Part shown: in pieces, positions 45,399 through 54,837 of the stretch
Layout: every line of letters starts with the position of its first letter
Position numbering within the stretch: the stretch's first letter is position 1
DNA from: Bifidobacterium goeldii
Lineage (GTDB): Bacteria > Actinomycetota > Actinomycetes > Actinomycetales > Bifidobacteriaceae
Reading direction: 5' to 3'
Assembly: GCF_003951095.1 (NCBI RefSeq)
Contig: NZ_QXGL01000003.1
Span: forward strand, 124,001-188,000
DNA: 64,000 nt
Program-made: the position numbers and the translations under genes
Notes under the pieces: model-generated
Told to the model about the DNA's origin: nothing
Seen by the model: the letters and a program-made list of their open reading frames with translations, nothing else
Databases searched by the model: none

Positions 45399-45428
45399 TC
45401 AAACAGCACACAAATAACTGACGCTCAC

Positions 45429-48400
45429 GTGACGAATCTACTTACTGTTACGGCAGACTCTCAGCTAGGTGTTGCTGGCGGTTTTGTTGGTACGTCGACG
45501 ACTGGCGGGTTAGCTGACGTTGCTGATGATGATTCCATTGTGAATCTCATTAAAATCGATGGTTTGGTCAACGCAGTCGGCTACATGATCCCCAAGTACA
45601 CGAGCGCTGACGTGCACTATGTGAACAGCGGCAACGTGTCTGCCAATATTGCGGGTGGTTTTGCTGGAGATTTCCAATCCGGCAAAGTCGATGACAGTGC
45701 TTTGGCAGATAATGATGGCAACGCTTGGGCCGTAATCAATCTCGACCAGGTAGCTGGCGGCACATATGCGGGCGGTTTTGGCGGCAAAGTCTATTCTGGT
45801 GCGTTGGCTGATGCCGGAAAGGGCTTAAGCATTCTCGGCGGTTTGGGCGATAAACTGGCTGGCCTGAACTTGAGTATTAACGTCGCTCAGCTCGCCGCTG
45901 TTGCGCAATTGTACGTGCCGGTTATCACATCCGCTGGCGTAAAAACCGACGCGAAGACGATCGAAACAACCAGTGGTCGCACTATTACGGATACTGACAA
46001 TCCGGGTCTGGTTGTTGTTGCAACGCGCGTCGATTCAACCGACGTGCATTCCGGTGCAGCTGGTGGCTATATTGGCTACGGTTCAGGCGTACAGGTGTCT
46101 AAGTCGAACGTTACCCAGTTGCGTCACACCAGTGTCACCGCGCCGAAGAATCTTGAAACCACTGATTCTATTGAGAAGACGTATCTCAATACGGCTGAGA
46201 GCGCCTATGCGGTGACAGCACCCCAGTATGCGGGTGGTTATATCGGCAATATGGGTCTCGGTTCAGCGGCATCCGTCGGCGGCGGACTGAAAGTACTCGG
46301 CTCGACGTTGACGTTAACAGATATTTCCGATGTACTGTCCGTTGTCATTTCCACTATTGAACATTCCGATGTGACCGGTGGCATCGGTGGCTATAGCGTA
46401 CTGGCCAGCAATACAGACAATGCGGATGATGTGCTCGGTATGGCTGGTGGTTTTGCTGGCTATATTCGTGGCGGGCATATTCAAGACTCGAGTTCGCATG
46501 AGTTTGTGTACATTATCGGCCAAGTGTCGGCTGGCGGTTATGTGGGCACGATGGAACCGGGTGCAGTTGCTGACGTGCTTGGCGATGCTACCGTGCTTGA
46601 GCAGTTCAAGGTTGCGAAGATCGATAATCTTGCTAGCCTCGTGCAGGATTTCGTACCGACGATTCGCAACTCGTCGACTGACGCGGCAATCTGCGGTGGT
46701 GCTGTTCGCGCACAGGGCTCGTCTGATACAACAACGCGACGCGGTATGGCCGGCGGTTATGTTGGTCGCAACCGTGGTGGCCACATTTGGGGTAACAACA
46801 CTGCCGCGTGGAAGAGCGAAAACACGGGCGGCAAGTACAGTGGCAAAACTCGTGTTGCCTATGCGGCGCGTATTCGCAGCGTGTACGGTCAGGAACTTGC
46901 CGGCGGTTACAACGGTCTTATGGAAGCCGCAGATACCACGGATGCTGGCTCCCTGTCGCTACTCGGTGGCTTGATTCAGGCTGGCAATATTGCCGGTGCA
47001 CTGTCCGTTGTCTATCCGACCGAACAGCACACCAAGGTCACAGGCCCGTTGCGCAACATCAGCTATGCCCAGTGGAAGACGTGGGTTAACAACATCGGCA
47101 AGTTTGGCGCGTACGGTAAAGAATTCACCAACGTCGTCAAGGCTGGCGTGGATAAGGTTACAGATCAGAAGACCTTGAACACATTCCTCGCGGACTACGT
47201 GTTCGGCTTTAACGTGGTTGCAGGCCGAGGCGTGTTCGCCAACGCTGCAGATGAGATTACGACGTGCCAGACCAGCGCGGATACGGACGAGAAGAAAGCT
47301 AAGTGCTACGAGCTTGGCGCGAACCTGCGTGATTCCGGTGTTGCCGGTGGCCACGTGGGCTTGATGCGTACTGGTACGATCACCGACGGCCAGTCTGAAG
47401 ACGTGCGCAACGTGACTGCTATGCGTGCTGCTGGCGGTTACGCGGGCACCATGGAATCCGGTACCGCTGCAACATTCGGTAGTGCCAATATTCTCGGTCT
47501 CAAGCTTGATTTAGGCCAGTTGCTCAACGTAGCAAGCGTGTTTGTGCCAGTCGTCAAGTCGTCGAGCGTGGTCGGCTACCGTCGCGGTATGCGGGTTTCC
47601 GCAACCGGCAGTGATATCACACACGGTACCGGCAATGCCGGCGGTTACGTTGGTCTTGCAGTTGGCGCCCAGATTTGGGGCGATCGTGATACGAACGGCG
47701 ATGAACTCAAATCCGGAGCGGATGGGAAGACTACTGCTGCCGGCGCAAATGTAGCCAACCTGCGCAAGGTGTCTGGCCGCAATAACGTAGGCGGTTTCAT
47801 TGGTGTGGCCACGTCAGGCTCGATTGCTGATGTAGACACGAATGCGTCCAGTGGCTTCCTTGGCAAGGTACTCGATACGGTGGTTGGCACACCTGCCAGC
47901 TTGCTGCAAGTATTGCAGGCTACGGTGGTTACGATTCGCGGCGCCCACGTCACCCCGGACACTAATAACTGGGGTTACACGGTCGAAGGCGCATATAAGG
48001 ACGCAAAGGGTGACACTCAGTATGCGCTGAACGCCGGCGGTTTTGCTGGCTCCCTGCAGGCTGCAATCCTTGGCGATAAGGATTCTGCAAAGGGTACTGG
48101 CACGGCTGTAGACACTGCTAACGATCCAGCAGCACTGACAGTGACTGGTCTGCGCGCTGTAGAAGGTGGCCAGTATGCAGGTGGCTTCTTCGGTTTGGCT
48201 GATGTGTCGTCCGTCGCATCCGTGGGCGGTGGCGAAGCCGCGGGGGACAACAATGACACGAATGTGCTGCTCCATCTCCTCTCCCTCGGCAAGGTTGGTG
48301 TGCTTGAAGCATTCCGTACGTTTGTGTACGACGGTCAAGTGATTGGCGTGGCCGACGGCATTCAGATCAAGGCACACACCTCGTCACGAAGCGGCATGGT

Positions 48401-50591
48401 TGACACCACCCGCTTCACCGGTTCCGCCGGCGGCTTCGGCGGCGGTCTGATCAACGGTTCCGTCAAGAAGTCAAGCGTCACGAACTTGAATAGCGTGAGC
48501 GGCTTGAACTATACGGGCGGTTTCATCGGTCACCTCGGCAAGTCCGGCACCGTAAGCGCTGACAAAGTCGGTCTGGCCGACAGCAAACTGCTTGGTCTGA
48601 CTGCCGGCGTGCTCGATATTTGGGGTTCCCATATCGAAGACTCTACAGTGTCCGGCATTTCGGCAGGCTACACCGTCACGTCCACGCATAACGGTGAGGA
48701 GTACGGCAAAACCGAGCCGATCACCAGTTCCGATGACCGCAAGGGCATGGAGATTGCTGGCGGCTTCGTTGGATATTCTGATCTTGCGCGCATGTCCCGT
48801 TGCACGGCGACCGGATTGAAGAAGGTCACCAGTAGCGAAATGGCGGGTGGTTTTACTGGCCGTACCAGTTACGCGTACTTGGCTGATGTGGGCGTTAACT
48901 CAGCGCTGGTCAACGCGTTGCTTGAGCATCTGGTCAACCCGTTGCTAAAGATCCTGTACGTGTCTGACGCCGAACATCTTGCAGACAAGGTAGCTGAGTG
49001 GAAGAAAAATAACCTCGGCTGGCTGACCGAGCTCATTGATCTGGATATTCTCGCCAACGGCAACTTGATCTATATCAACCTGCTTGGCCTCAAGATCAGC
49101 ATCGGCTTGAACAAGAATGGTACCGACACGGAAACGGATGATACCGCGATCATCGAGATTGGCGATTCCAAGATCGAGGTCAAGTGCACATCGAATGGTA
49201 TCGATCCGAACGAGAAGGACAATATTAAGGTTCAGCTAGTTCGTGCCAACCGTACGAAGATCGCGAACTCGTTGGTACAGGGTATTGCTCAAGGCTACGA
49301 CGTGTTCGGTGGTGGTGCGACCCAGGACAAGGACGGCGACAAGAAGCTGCAGACCGGATACGCCGGTGGTTTCGTCGGCTGGAATGATCACGGTCTGATG
49401 GAAGTCAACGACATGACCTACGCGGATACGATCCGTGGTACTTCCGGTCTTGTCGGTCCGTTCTCGGGCGTTTTGAACTCCGAGTCCAACTGGAATTTCA
49501 ACGATGCCTACGATCTCGAAGGCAACAACAACACGTACCACATTTACCGTGACGTGCCAGACACGTGGAGCTATGCGCTTGCCGCAAAGACGATTGACGA
49601 CCAAGGCAACACGACCGCGGTCAAGGGTCAGTTCACCAATGGCTCCCATATGGATGACGGTACGGGCAAGAACGGTTCTGCGGGAACCAGTGGCGTGCTG
49701 AAACTGCCGTTGAACCGTTACGATGTTGCGCACCTTGCTATCGAGCAAAACCAGTGGGACGAGCCCGTCATCCAGAAGTACTCTGACCTTAAGGGTGCGC
49801 TTGTCGCTAACAATGGCAGCGGCTCCAACACGGGCACCAATGCGTCTGGCGAACAGAACGTAGCCAAGCAGATGAACGTGTACGTGTCCGATGCTAAGGC
49901 CGTGCTCATGCTCGACACAGAGGTTACCGACAACAACGGTGGCATTACCCCCGAGCCCGATGACGGCCAGGACCCGTGCGGTGAGGATGGTTGCCAGACT
50001 GTCGACCTTACTTTGCAAAAAGTGTGGAAGGATTACGCCGGCAAGACGCCGCGCCCGGATGAGGTCGAACTGACGATCACCGCACATTACACGGACGCGG
50101 ACGGCAATATCGAGACGCCTAGTGAGATTACCTGCTACGACAGCAATTGCGACACTAAGCCGCAGAAGAATCCGTGGACGGTGACGCTCACCGCCAAGAA
50201 TGATGCTTCCCAGTGGACTGACACGTGGCGCAAGAAGATCACCGGCCTACCGGTCGCCTTCGTGGACAAAGACAACATTGTGCGCTACTACACGTACACG
50301 GTCGCTGAAACCGCAGTCATCACGTATAACGCCGACGGTACAGAACACCGTCAAAAGCCGGTTGACGCCAACTATGCGGTTTCCATCACCTACGGTGCTA
50401 TTCCTGGCGAAACTGACAAGAACAAGGAATACGTGGTTACGGTGACCAACGCGTACCCGCTGCCCGATACCGGTGGCGAAGGTGAGCAGCGAATTGTGCT
50501 TGTCGCCATGATGCTGCTCGGACTCGGCGTCGCATGGTACGTGCACGACCAATTGCGAACAAGGAAACGAGGTCGTCATGTCGGCATGTAG
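45429..50591 (+). CDS. Adhesin C-terminal fragment with Cna_B-like domain and LPDTGG anchor
   Basis: 1,720 residues in the same frame as the preceding fragment, 30 bases after its TAA. About 20 further repeats of the [AT]GG(F/Y)xG type follow (AGGFVGTS, AGGYIGYG, AGGYVGRN, AGGHVGLM, AGGFFGLA and others). Residues about 1520-1680 resemble Cna_B domains (LTLQKVWKDY... YYTYTVAETA). The end has LPDTGG, a hydrophobic span and the basic tail RTRKRGR, the substrate signal of sortases. No signal peptide or good ribosome site is present, so this part could not reach the surface alone. Confidence 0.85.
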   Translation: MTNLLTVTADSQLGVAGGFVGTSTTGGLADVADDDSIVNLIKIDGLVNAVGYMIPKYTSADVHYVNSGNVSANIAGGFAGDFQSGKVDDSALADNDGNAWAVINLDQVAGGTYAGGFGGKVYSGALADAGKGLSILGGLGDKLAGLNLSINVAQLAAVAQLYVPVITSAGVKTDAKTIETTSGRTITDTDNPGLVVVATRVDSTDVHSGAAGGYIGYGSGVQVSKSNVTQLRHTSVTAPKNLETTDSIEKTYLNTAESAYAVTAPQYAGGYIGNMGLGSAASVGGGLKVLGSTLTLTDISDVLSVVISTIEHSDVTGGIGGYSVLASNTDNADDVLGMAGGFAGYIRGGHIQDSSSHEFVYIIGQVSAGGYVGTMEPGAVADVLGDATVLEQFKVAKIDNLASLVQDFVPTIRNSSTDAAICGGAVRAQGSSDTTTRRGMAGGYVGRNRGGHIWGNNTAAWKSENTGGKYSGKTRVAYAARIRSVYGQELAGGYNGLMEAADTTDAGSLSLLGGLIQAGNIAGALSVVYPTEQHTKVTGPLRNISYAQWKTWVNNIGKFGAYGKEFTNVVKAGVDKVTDQKTLNTFLADYVFGFNVVAGRGVFANAADEITTCQTSADTDEKKAKCYELGANLRDSGVAGGHVGLMRTGTITDGQSEDVRNVTAMRAAGGYAGTMESGTAATFGSANILGLKLDLGQLLNVASVFVPVVKSSSVVGYRRGMRVSATGSDITHGTGNAGGYVGLAVGAQIWGDRDTNGDELKSGADGKTTAAGANVANLRKVSGRNNVGGFIGVATSGSIADVDTNASSGFLGKVLDTVVGTPASLLQVLQATVVTIRGAHVTPDTNNWGYTVEGAYKDAKGDTQYALNAGGFAGSLQAAILGDKDSAKGTGTAVDTANDPAALTVTGLRAVEGGQYAGGFFGLADVSSVASVGGGEAAGDNNDTNVLLHLLSLGKVGVLEAFRTFVYDGQVIGVADGIQIKAHTSSRSGMVDTTRFTGSAGGFGGGLINGSVKKSSVTNLNSVSGLNYTGGFIGHLGKSGTVSADKVGLADSKLLGLTAGVLDIWGSHIEDSTVSGISAGYTVTSTHNGEEYGKTEPITSSDDRKGMEIAGGFVGYSDLARMSRCTATGLKKVTSSEMAGGFTGRTSYAYLADVGVNSALVNALLEHLVNPLLKILYVSDAEHLADKVAEWKKNNLGWLTELIDLDILANGNLIYINLLGLKISIGLNKNGTDTETDDTAIIEIGDSKIEVKCTSNGIDPNEKDNIKVQLVRANRTKIANSLVQGIAQGYDVFGGGATQDKDGDKKLQTGYAGGFVGWNDHGLMEVNDMTYADTIRGTSGLVGPFSGVLNSESNWNFNDAYDLEGNNNTYHIYRDVPDTWSYALAAKTIDDQGNTTAVKGQFTNGSHMDDGTGKNGSAGTSGVLKLPLNRYDVAHLAIEQNQWDEPVIQKYSDLKGALVANNGSGSNTGTNASGEQNVAKQMNVYVSDAKAVLMLDTEVTDNNGGITPEPDDGQDPCGEDGCQTVDLTLQKVWKDYAGKTPRPDEVELTITAHYTDADGNIETPSEITCYDSNCDTKPQKNPWTVTLTAKNDASQWTDTWRKKITGLPVAFVDKDNIVRYYTYTVAETAVITYNADGTEHRQKPVDANYAVSITYGAIPGETDKNKEYVVTVTNAYPLPDTGGEGEQRIVLVAMMLLGLGVAWYVHDQLRTRKRGRHVGM

Positions 50592-50771
50592 ACCACACAA
50601 CCTTGTTGCCAATGCTCCGTGACGATACGCATACGCAACCAATAACAACCGTGCTGAACAGCACGCAATACCAAGATTTTCCATCGCATCCGCGGTGGGC
50701 AAACAATGTAGATCCGTAGATTCCGGAATTGTTTCGGAAAACATGGAACACAACAGGAGAAAGGAACAGTG
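50592..50771 (+). promoter_or_regulatory. Intergenic region between adhesin and major pilin
   Basis: 180 bases with no gene. A small hairpin GTGCTG-AA-CAGCAC is at 50651-50664. AGGAGAAAGG before the pilin is a strong ribosome site. A separate promoter for the pilin may lie here but no clear -10/-35 pair was identified. Confidence 0.4.
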
Positions 50772-52622
50772 ATGAAGTCACTGATGAAGAAACTCGTGGC
50801 GGTGATTATCGCTGCCGCGACCATGCTCGGCTTCGCCGGGCTCGGCGCCGCCGTCGCTACCGCAGCCGATGTAACGCCGTCTTGGGCCACGGCTAGCGAC
50901 ACCGGCTCCATCACCGTGAACACGGCTGAGGGCTTCGCCGCTGACGGTCAAAATCCGTACGCGCTGAAGTACTACCAGATGTTCACTGCAAACGTGGAAG
51001 CCAATGATTCCGGCGCAGACAAGACCGACAACACGAAGACCAAGGTGACGTACACGCTGAACGCTGACTGGAAGGCGTTCTTCACCAGCACGGACACCAC
51101 TACGGCCGGCACCAACTTCGTTGACGGTGCAAAGACCGTTGACCAGCAGGCCGTCGAGTACATTCTCGGCCTGACCGAAGCACAGCGCGCTGACTTCGCC
51201 AACCACGCACAGCAGTGGGCGGCCACGAACATCAAGAACGAGGCTGATAAGGACGCTAAGTTCGGTACCGTGACCCCGGCGACTAAGGACTCCAAGTCCG
51301 TTACGATCAGCAACCTGCCGGCCGGCTACTACCTGATCGCTCCTGACGAGCACCAGCTGGGCCAGCAGAACAAGTACCAGGCCCTGCTCGTCAACCTGAC
51401 CGATACTGCTAAGAACGTGTCTGTTCAGCTCAAGCACGAGTTCCCGACCGTTGACAAGACTGTGGATGACAAGCACGCTTCCGAGAACAAGATCGGCGAC
51501 GTGGTCAACTACAAGCTGACCTCCACCGTGCCAGACATGTACAAGTACGAGCTCGGCTACACCTTCAACTTCCTCGATACCCTGTCCAAGGGCCTGACGC
51601 TGTCGGATGCTCAGGGTAACGCAATCACTGATGCTGATCACTTCGAGCCGGTGGTGAAGATTGAAGGCAGCAATACTCCTGATACGGGTAAGACCTACCA
51701 GACCTTGAAGAAGGGTGATGATCAGGACTATAAAGTTACGGTGACGAACAATGGTGACACCACGTCGATCGCGATTATCATGAATGACTTCCGCCAGAAG
51801 CACCAGAATGATCACGGCAAGACGATCACCGTTGAATACTCGGCTACGTTGAACGAGAACGCTGTCGTCGGCAAGCAGGGCAACCCCAACTCCGCTCAGG
51901 TTCAATACAGCAACGATCCGACCAACAACGGTACCGGTACGTCTGTGCCGAGCGAAGTCAAGTCCCACACCTTCGGCTTCACCATCGATAAGTACACTGG
52001 TAAGGACTACAGCGAGTTCGCTGAGCGTCTTGCTGGTGCTACGTTCAAGGTCTACAAGAATACGACGGTTAACAACAATGATCAGGCTGATAAGGATGCT
52101 GGCGCACTGAAGTTCAACGTCACTGATGGTGACGGTAGCAACTCCGCTATTGCTCAGTATGCCAAGGATCAGACTGCTGCTCTTATTGGCAACCTGAAGG
52201 ATGAGGTGACCACTCCGAAGTCTGGTCGTATCGAAGTTGGTGGCCTGCTGCCCGGCACCTATTGGATTGAAGAAACCCAGGCTCCGGAAGGCTACAACAA
52301 GCTGACCGAAATGATCAAGGTTGTTATTAGCGCCAAGTATGACACTGCTGATGGCAAGATCAACGGTGCAGTGAGCGGCACGCAGACCGGCAAGCTGGTG
52401 TCTTGGAAGGTAGAGTACACGCAGAACAACAACGGCGGCACTGCTACCGAAGACAAGATCGGTGAACCGCCGGTCCTGCCGGTGCTCAACGTCAACAAGG
52501 ACAACGTGCTCCTGCCTGGCACCGGTAGCATCGGTACCATGCTGTTCACCGTGTTCGGTGCGCTGATCATCATCGGTGGTGCCGTCTGGTACGTGCGTTC
52601 CAACCGCAAGACCACCAAGTAG
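50772..52622 (+). CDS. Major pilin subunit, isopeptide-forming, LPGTGS anchor
   Basis: 616-residue fimbrial shaft protein of the FimA/SpaA type. The signal peptide is KKLVAVIIAAATMLGFAGLG ending ATAA. A D2-type fimbrial isopeptide domain lies in the middle and a SpaA/Cna_B-like C-terminal domain carries the E-box YWIEETQAPEGYNKL. The shaft Lys probably lies in the TVDKTVDDK segment. The end has LPGTGS, a hydrophobic span and RSNRKTTK. Sortase C joins such subunits covalently. ATG 50772 is preferred over the adjacent GTG 50769. Confidence 0.92.
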   Translation: MKSLMKKLVAVIIAAATMLGFAGLGAAVATAADVTPSWATASDTGSITVNTAEGFAADGQNPYALKYYQMFTANVEANDSGADKTDNTKTKVTYTLNADWKAFFTSTDTTTAGTNFVDGAKTVDQQAVEYILGLTEAQRADFANHAQQWAATNIKNEADKDAKFGTVTPATKDSKSVTISNLPAGYYLIAPDEHQLGQQNKYQALLVNLTDTAKNVSVQLKHEFPTVDKTVDDKHASENKIGDVVNYKLTSTVPDMYKYELGYTFNFLDTLSKGLTLSDAQGNAITDADHFEPVVKIEGSNTPDTGKTYQTLKKGDDQDYKVTVTNNGDTTSIAIIMNDFRQKHQNDHGKTITVEYSATLNENAVVGKQGNPNSAQVQYSNDPTNNGTGTSVPSEVKSHTFGFTIDKYTGKDYSEFAERLAGATFKVYKNTTVNNNDQADKDAGALKFNVTDGDGSNSAIAQYAKDQTAALIGNLKDEVTTPKSGRIEVGGLLPGTYWIEETQAPEGYNKLTEMIKVVISAKYDTADGKINGAVSGTQTGKLVSWKVEYTQNNNGGTATEDKIGEPPVLPVLNVNKDNVLLPGTGSIGTMLFTVFGALIIIGGAVWYVRSNRKTTK

Positions 52623-52707
52623 GCATTACCATACCCGAGCCCCCTCGGTGGAGTCGGTATCGCGCTTGCGCGCGATGCTGTGTTGTTGGCGGCGCGTGGC
52701 GCCGCGA
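52623..52707 (+). repeat. Partial repeat block after the major pilin
   Basis: Contains GAGCCCCCTCGGTGG, like the start of the short form, then two hairpins rich in GCGC (ATCGCGC/GCGCGAT and GGCGCG-like). It is a diverged or partial unit joined to copy B2. Confidence 0.55.
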
Positions 52708-52853
52708 CGCTCCCTCAGTCAGCCTACGGCTGACAGCGTCCTGCAACTACGGACGACTTTCAGTCGCGCCTTGCTGGCTCGCTGTCGCTCGCTCCTCGCC
52801 TAAAAACGCCTCTGGCGTTTTCTTTACGGCTCGGCCTAGCCGAGGGAGCCAAG
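52708..52853 (-). repeat. Composite palindromic repeat, long form (copy B2)
   Basis: Same order of constant blocks as B1, in opposite orientation. The variable stems differ: AAAACGCC/GGCGTTTT instead of ACGGACAACC/GGTTGTCCGT, and GACT/AGTC instead of AGCC/GGCT. The core GAGCGAGCGACAGCGAGCCA is retained. Confidence 0.9.
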
Positions 52854-52887
52854 GCTACCGCACCCACACTAGCGTGCATCCACATAC

Positions 52888-52941
52888 TCGGCCCCCTCGG
52901 CTGAGGGGGCTCCCGGCGAAGCCGGGTGGGGGAGCGTTACC
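52888..52941 (+). repeat. Composite palindromic repeat, short form (copy 3)
   Basis: 54 bp, nearly identical to copy 1 (loop GAA instead of GCA in the second hairpin). It lies between the major pilin and sortase genes. Confidence 0.88.
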
Positions 52942-53044
52942 ACAATTGGCGTATCCCTCATCCGATATCGGGCAAACCTTGAAGTCTCTTTTCTTACGCA
53001 ATAGAGAAATCAAGGAGCCAGGAATCCACCAATCTAGGAGACTC

Positions 53045-53908
53045 ATGAAGAAGAAGTTGCGCGGCATTATGCCGATACTGGTCATCGTGATAGGACTGCT
53101 CGTGCTGTTCTATCCGACGATCAGCAACTTCCTCATCATGAAGAACGCGTCGCGAGTCGTCGGCGGTTACGATTCCGCCGTCGATTCGCTCTCCGATGAG
53201 CAATACGAGCAGATGCTCGCCGCCGCACGCGCATGGAACGAACAACTCGCCCAACGCAGTGCGGGAGGCGCTACCGACGCACTCACCGCCGCCGTTAATA
53301 CTGAATCCGACGACGCAGAATACAACAGTCTGCTCAACCTCGAAGGCGATGGCATGATGGGCTACATCACCGTGCCGCGCCTAAAAGAAACCATGCCGAT
53401 CTACCACGGCACCAGCGAAGAAGTGCTGCAATCCGGCATCGGTCACCTGGAACCCACGTCGCTGCCAATCGGCGGCGAATCCACGCATGCAGCATTGTCC
53501 GGTCATCGCGGCCTGCCCACTGCGAAACTGTTCACCGACCTAGACCGTATGCGCAAAGGCGACCGTTTTTACATCAAAATCCTCAAAGACACGTACGCCT
53601 ATCAGGTCGACAAAATCACCACCGTGCTGCCGACCGACACCAAAGAACTCGTCATCGCACCTGGCAAAGATCAAGTGACGCTTATCACTTGCACGCCCTA
53701 CGCGGTCAACACACACCGTCTGCTCGTGCGCGCACATCGCATCCCTTACACGCCAGCACAAGAAGACGAAGCACAACCCACATTCCACGTCGACATTCCA
53801 ATGCAATACGTACTGCCGTCGCTCGGATTGATCGCCTTGCTCGTTGGATGGCGCGTGTACCGGTGGCGCAGCGAACGACATGTTACCGCGCAACACAGCG
53901 CACAGTAA
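53045..53908 (+). CDS. srtC: Class C sortase
   Basis: 287-residue pilus-assembly transpeptidase. It has an N-terminal membrane segment (about 8-28) and a C-terminal one (near 250-270), typical of class C. Catalytic residues are His154 in SGHRGLP, Cys216 in LITCTPY and Arg225 in THRLLVR, at the spacing of known pilin sortases. AGGAG lies before ATG 53045; the longer frame to 52874 only covers a repeat. It joins the LPGTGS pilin upstream and the tip protein. No clear lid DP(W/F) motif is seen. Confidence 0.93.
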   Translation: MKKKLRGIMPILVIVIGLLVLFYPTISNFLIMKNASRVVGGYDSAVDSLSDEQYEQMLAAARAWNEQLAQRSAGGATDALTAAVNTESDDAEYNSLLNLEGDGMMGYITVPRLKETMPIYHGTSEEVLQSGIGHLEPTSLPIGGESTHAALSGHRGLPTAKLFTDLDRMRKGDRFYIKILKDTYAYQVDKITTVLPTDTKELVIAPGKDQVTLITCTPYAVNTHRLLVRAHRIPYTPAQEDEAQPTFHVDIPMQYVLPSLGLIALLVGWRVYRWRSERHVTAQHSAQ

Positions 53909-53961
53909 GTTTTTGATCCGTACAGAAGAGTGAGCGAGAAGCATGGAAGGAGAGACCACAC

Positions 53962-54762
53962 ATGGCTGATACGCGAAACGAGCAACGAGGCATCGCCGCA
54001 CGCCTGTGTGGCATACTCCTCACGTGCATGGTCATGCTGACCGTGCTGACATTTACCGCTTTCACCACACCCACCCGCATTGCTCAAGCTGCAACCGTTG
54101 GCAGTATTACCATTGACGCACGCTGGGATCGCGAGTCAGCAAACCCCGTGCCACTAGCCGGCGACACGTATGCGATCGTACGCATTGCCTCCGCTGACAT
54201 TGATGCTAATGGTGCTATTGCGGCATACCATACTCTTGACCGATTCGCTGATTACGACAGGGCGTGGGGGAGCCTCACCGCTTCTGGAGCCAATGCAGCC
54301 GCCCAACAATTGGCCACATTTGTTGGCGCACAAGACCAGTATGATGCGTCACGCATTGTCAACGAATCCGGTTTTGTTACCTTTTCTGGACTTGAAGCAG
54401 GCGTGTATCTGGTCACACGCACCGGTATTGCCGACGCGAACGCAGCATATCACTGCGATCCATTCCTCACATACGTGCCAGGTACTACGGAAAATGGCGG
54501 TATCTTGTGGAATGTTGTGGTAGAGCCAAAATTTGGGTACGACAATACTGAGAATCCGCCATCCCCGCCGGAGCCCGGAACACCTGAAAAGCCAGGAACA
54601 CCAGATACACCGGGAACGCCGAGCGATAACACTGGCAACACACCTACGGTCACTGAACAAACCGCTCGTACCGGTGCAGCAATCGTTGTACCGATTACGG
54701 TTGGCTTCGGGGCGCTGGTATTCGGCTTAGTGTTGATGGTGGCTCGCCATCGGCAGCGATAA
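53962..54762 (+). CDS. Small pilin-like surface protein with atypical sorting signal
   Basis: 266-residue exported protein. A signal peptide (residues about 14-42) is followed by a Cna_B-like module: GSITIDARWD at the start and GFVTFSGLEAGVYLVTRTG, which replaces the usual E-box. A Pro-rich stalk (PPEPGTPEKPGTPDTPGTP) leads to TARTGAA, a hydrophobic span and RHRQR. That is the layout of a sortase signal with TARTG in place of LPxTG. AAGGAGAG precedes the ATG. Probably a minor or anchoring pilin, or an accessory factor. A bidirectional terminator follows. Confidence 0.8.
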   Translation: MADTRNEQRGIAARLCGILLTCMVMLTVLTFTAFTTPTRIAQAATVGSITIDARWDRESANPVPLAGDTYAIVRIASADIDANGAIAAYHTLDRFADYDRAWGSLTASGANAAAQQLATFVGAQDQYDASRIVNESGFVTFSGLEAGVYLVTRTGIADANAAYHCDPFLTYVPGTTENGGILWNVVVEPKFGYDNTENPPSPPEPGTPEKPGTPDTPGTPSDNTGNTPTVTEQTARTGAAIVVPITVGFGALVFGLVLMVARHRQR

Positions 54763-54780
54763 ACACAAGCGAAATCAACA

Positions 54781-54821
54781 ACGCCGCCGTGCATTCGCAA
54801 TACACGAATGCACGGCGGCGT
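54781..54821. terminator. Bidirectional terminator, pilus locus and ribU
   Basis: ACGCCGCCGTGCATTCG and its perfect complement around a 7-base loop, then TTTATAT. It separates convergent transcripts. Confidence 0.85.
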
Positions 54822-54837
54822 TTATATACGGCAGGAA

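Larger units (their letters stand above)
42340..50591 (+). pseudogene. Disrupted giant LPxTG surface adhesin (pilus tip protein)
   Basis: Three ORFs together read as one protein of about 2,750 residues: signal peptide, about 30 spaced [AT]GG(F/Y)xG repeats, a Cna_B-like domain and an LPDTGG anchor. A one-base frame change lies between about 43072 and 43097, and an in-frame TAA lies at 45396-45398. The sequence reads on smoothly after both. It heads the pilus locus and would be the tip or ancillary pilin. Whether the gene is dead, phase-variable or mis-sequenced cannot be decided from one sequence. Confidence 0.75.

Noticed and set aside
50778-51968. 396-residue minus-strand ORF opposite the major pilin
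   Set aside because: Shadow caused by regular codon use in the pilin gene.
52874-53044. N-terminal extension of the sortase
   Set aside because: This part is the short palindromic repeat; AGGAG before ATG 53045 and the membrane segment mark the true start.
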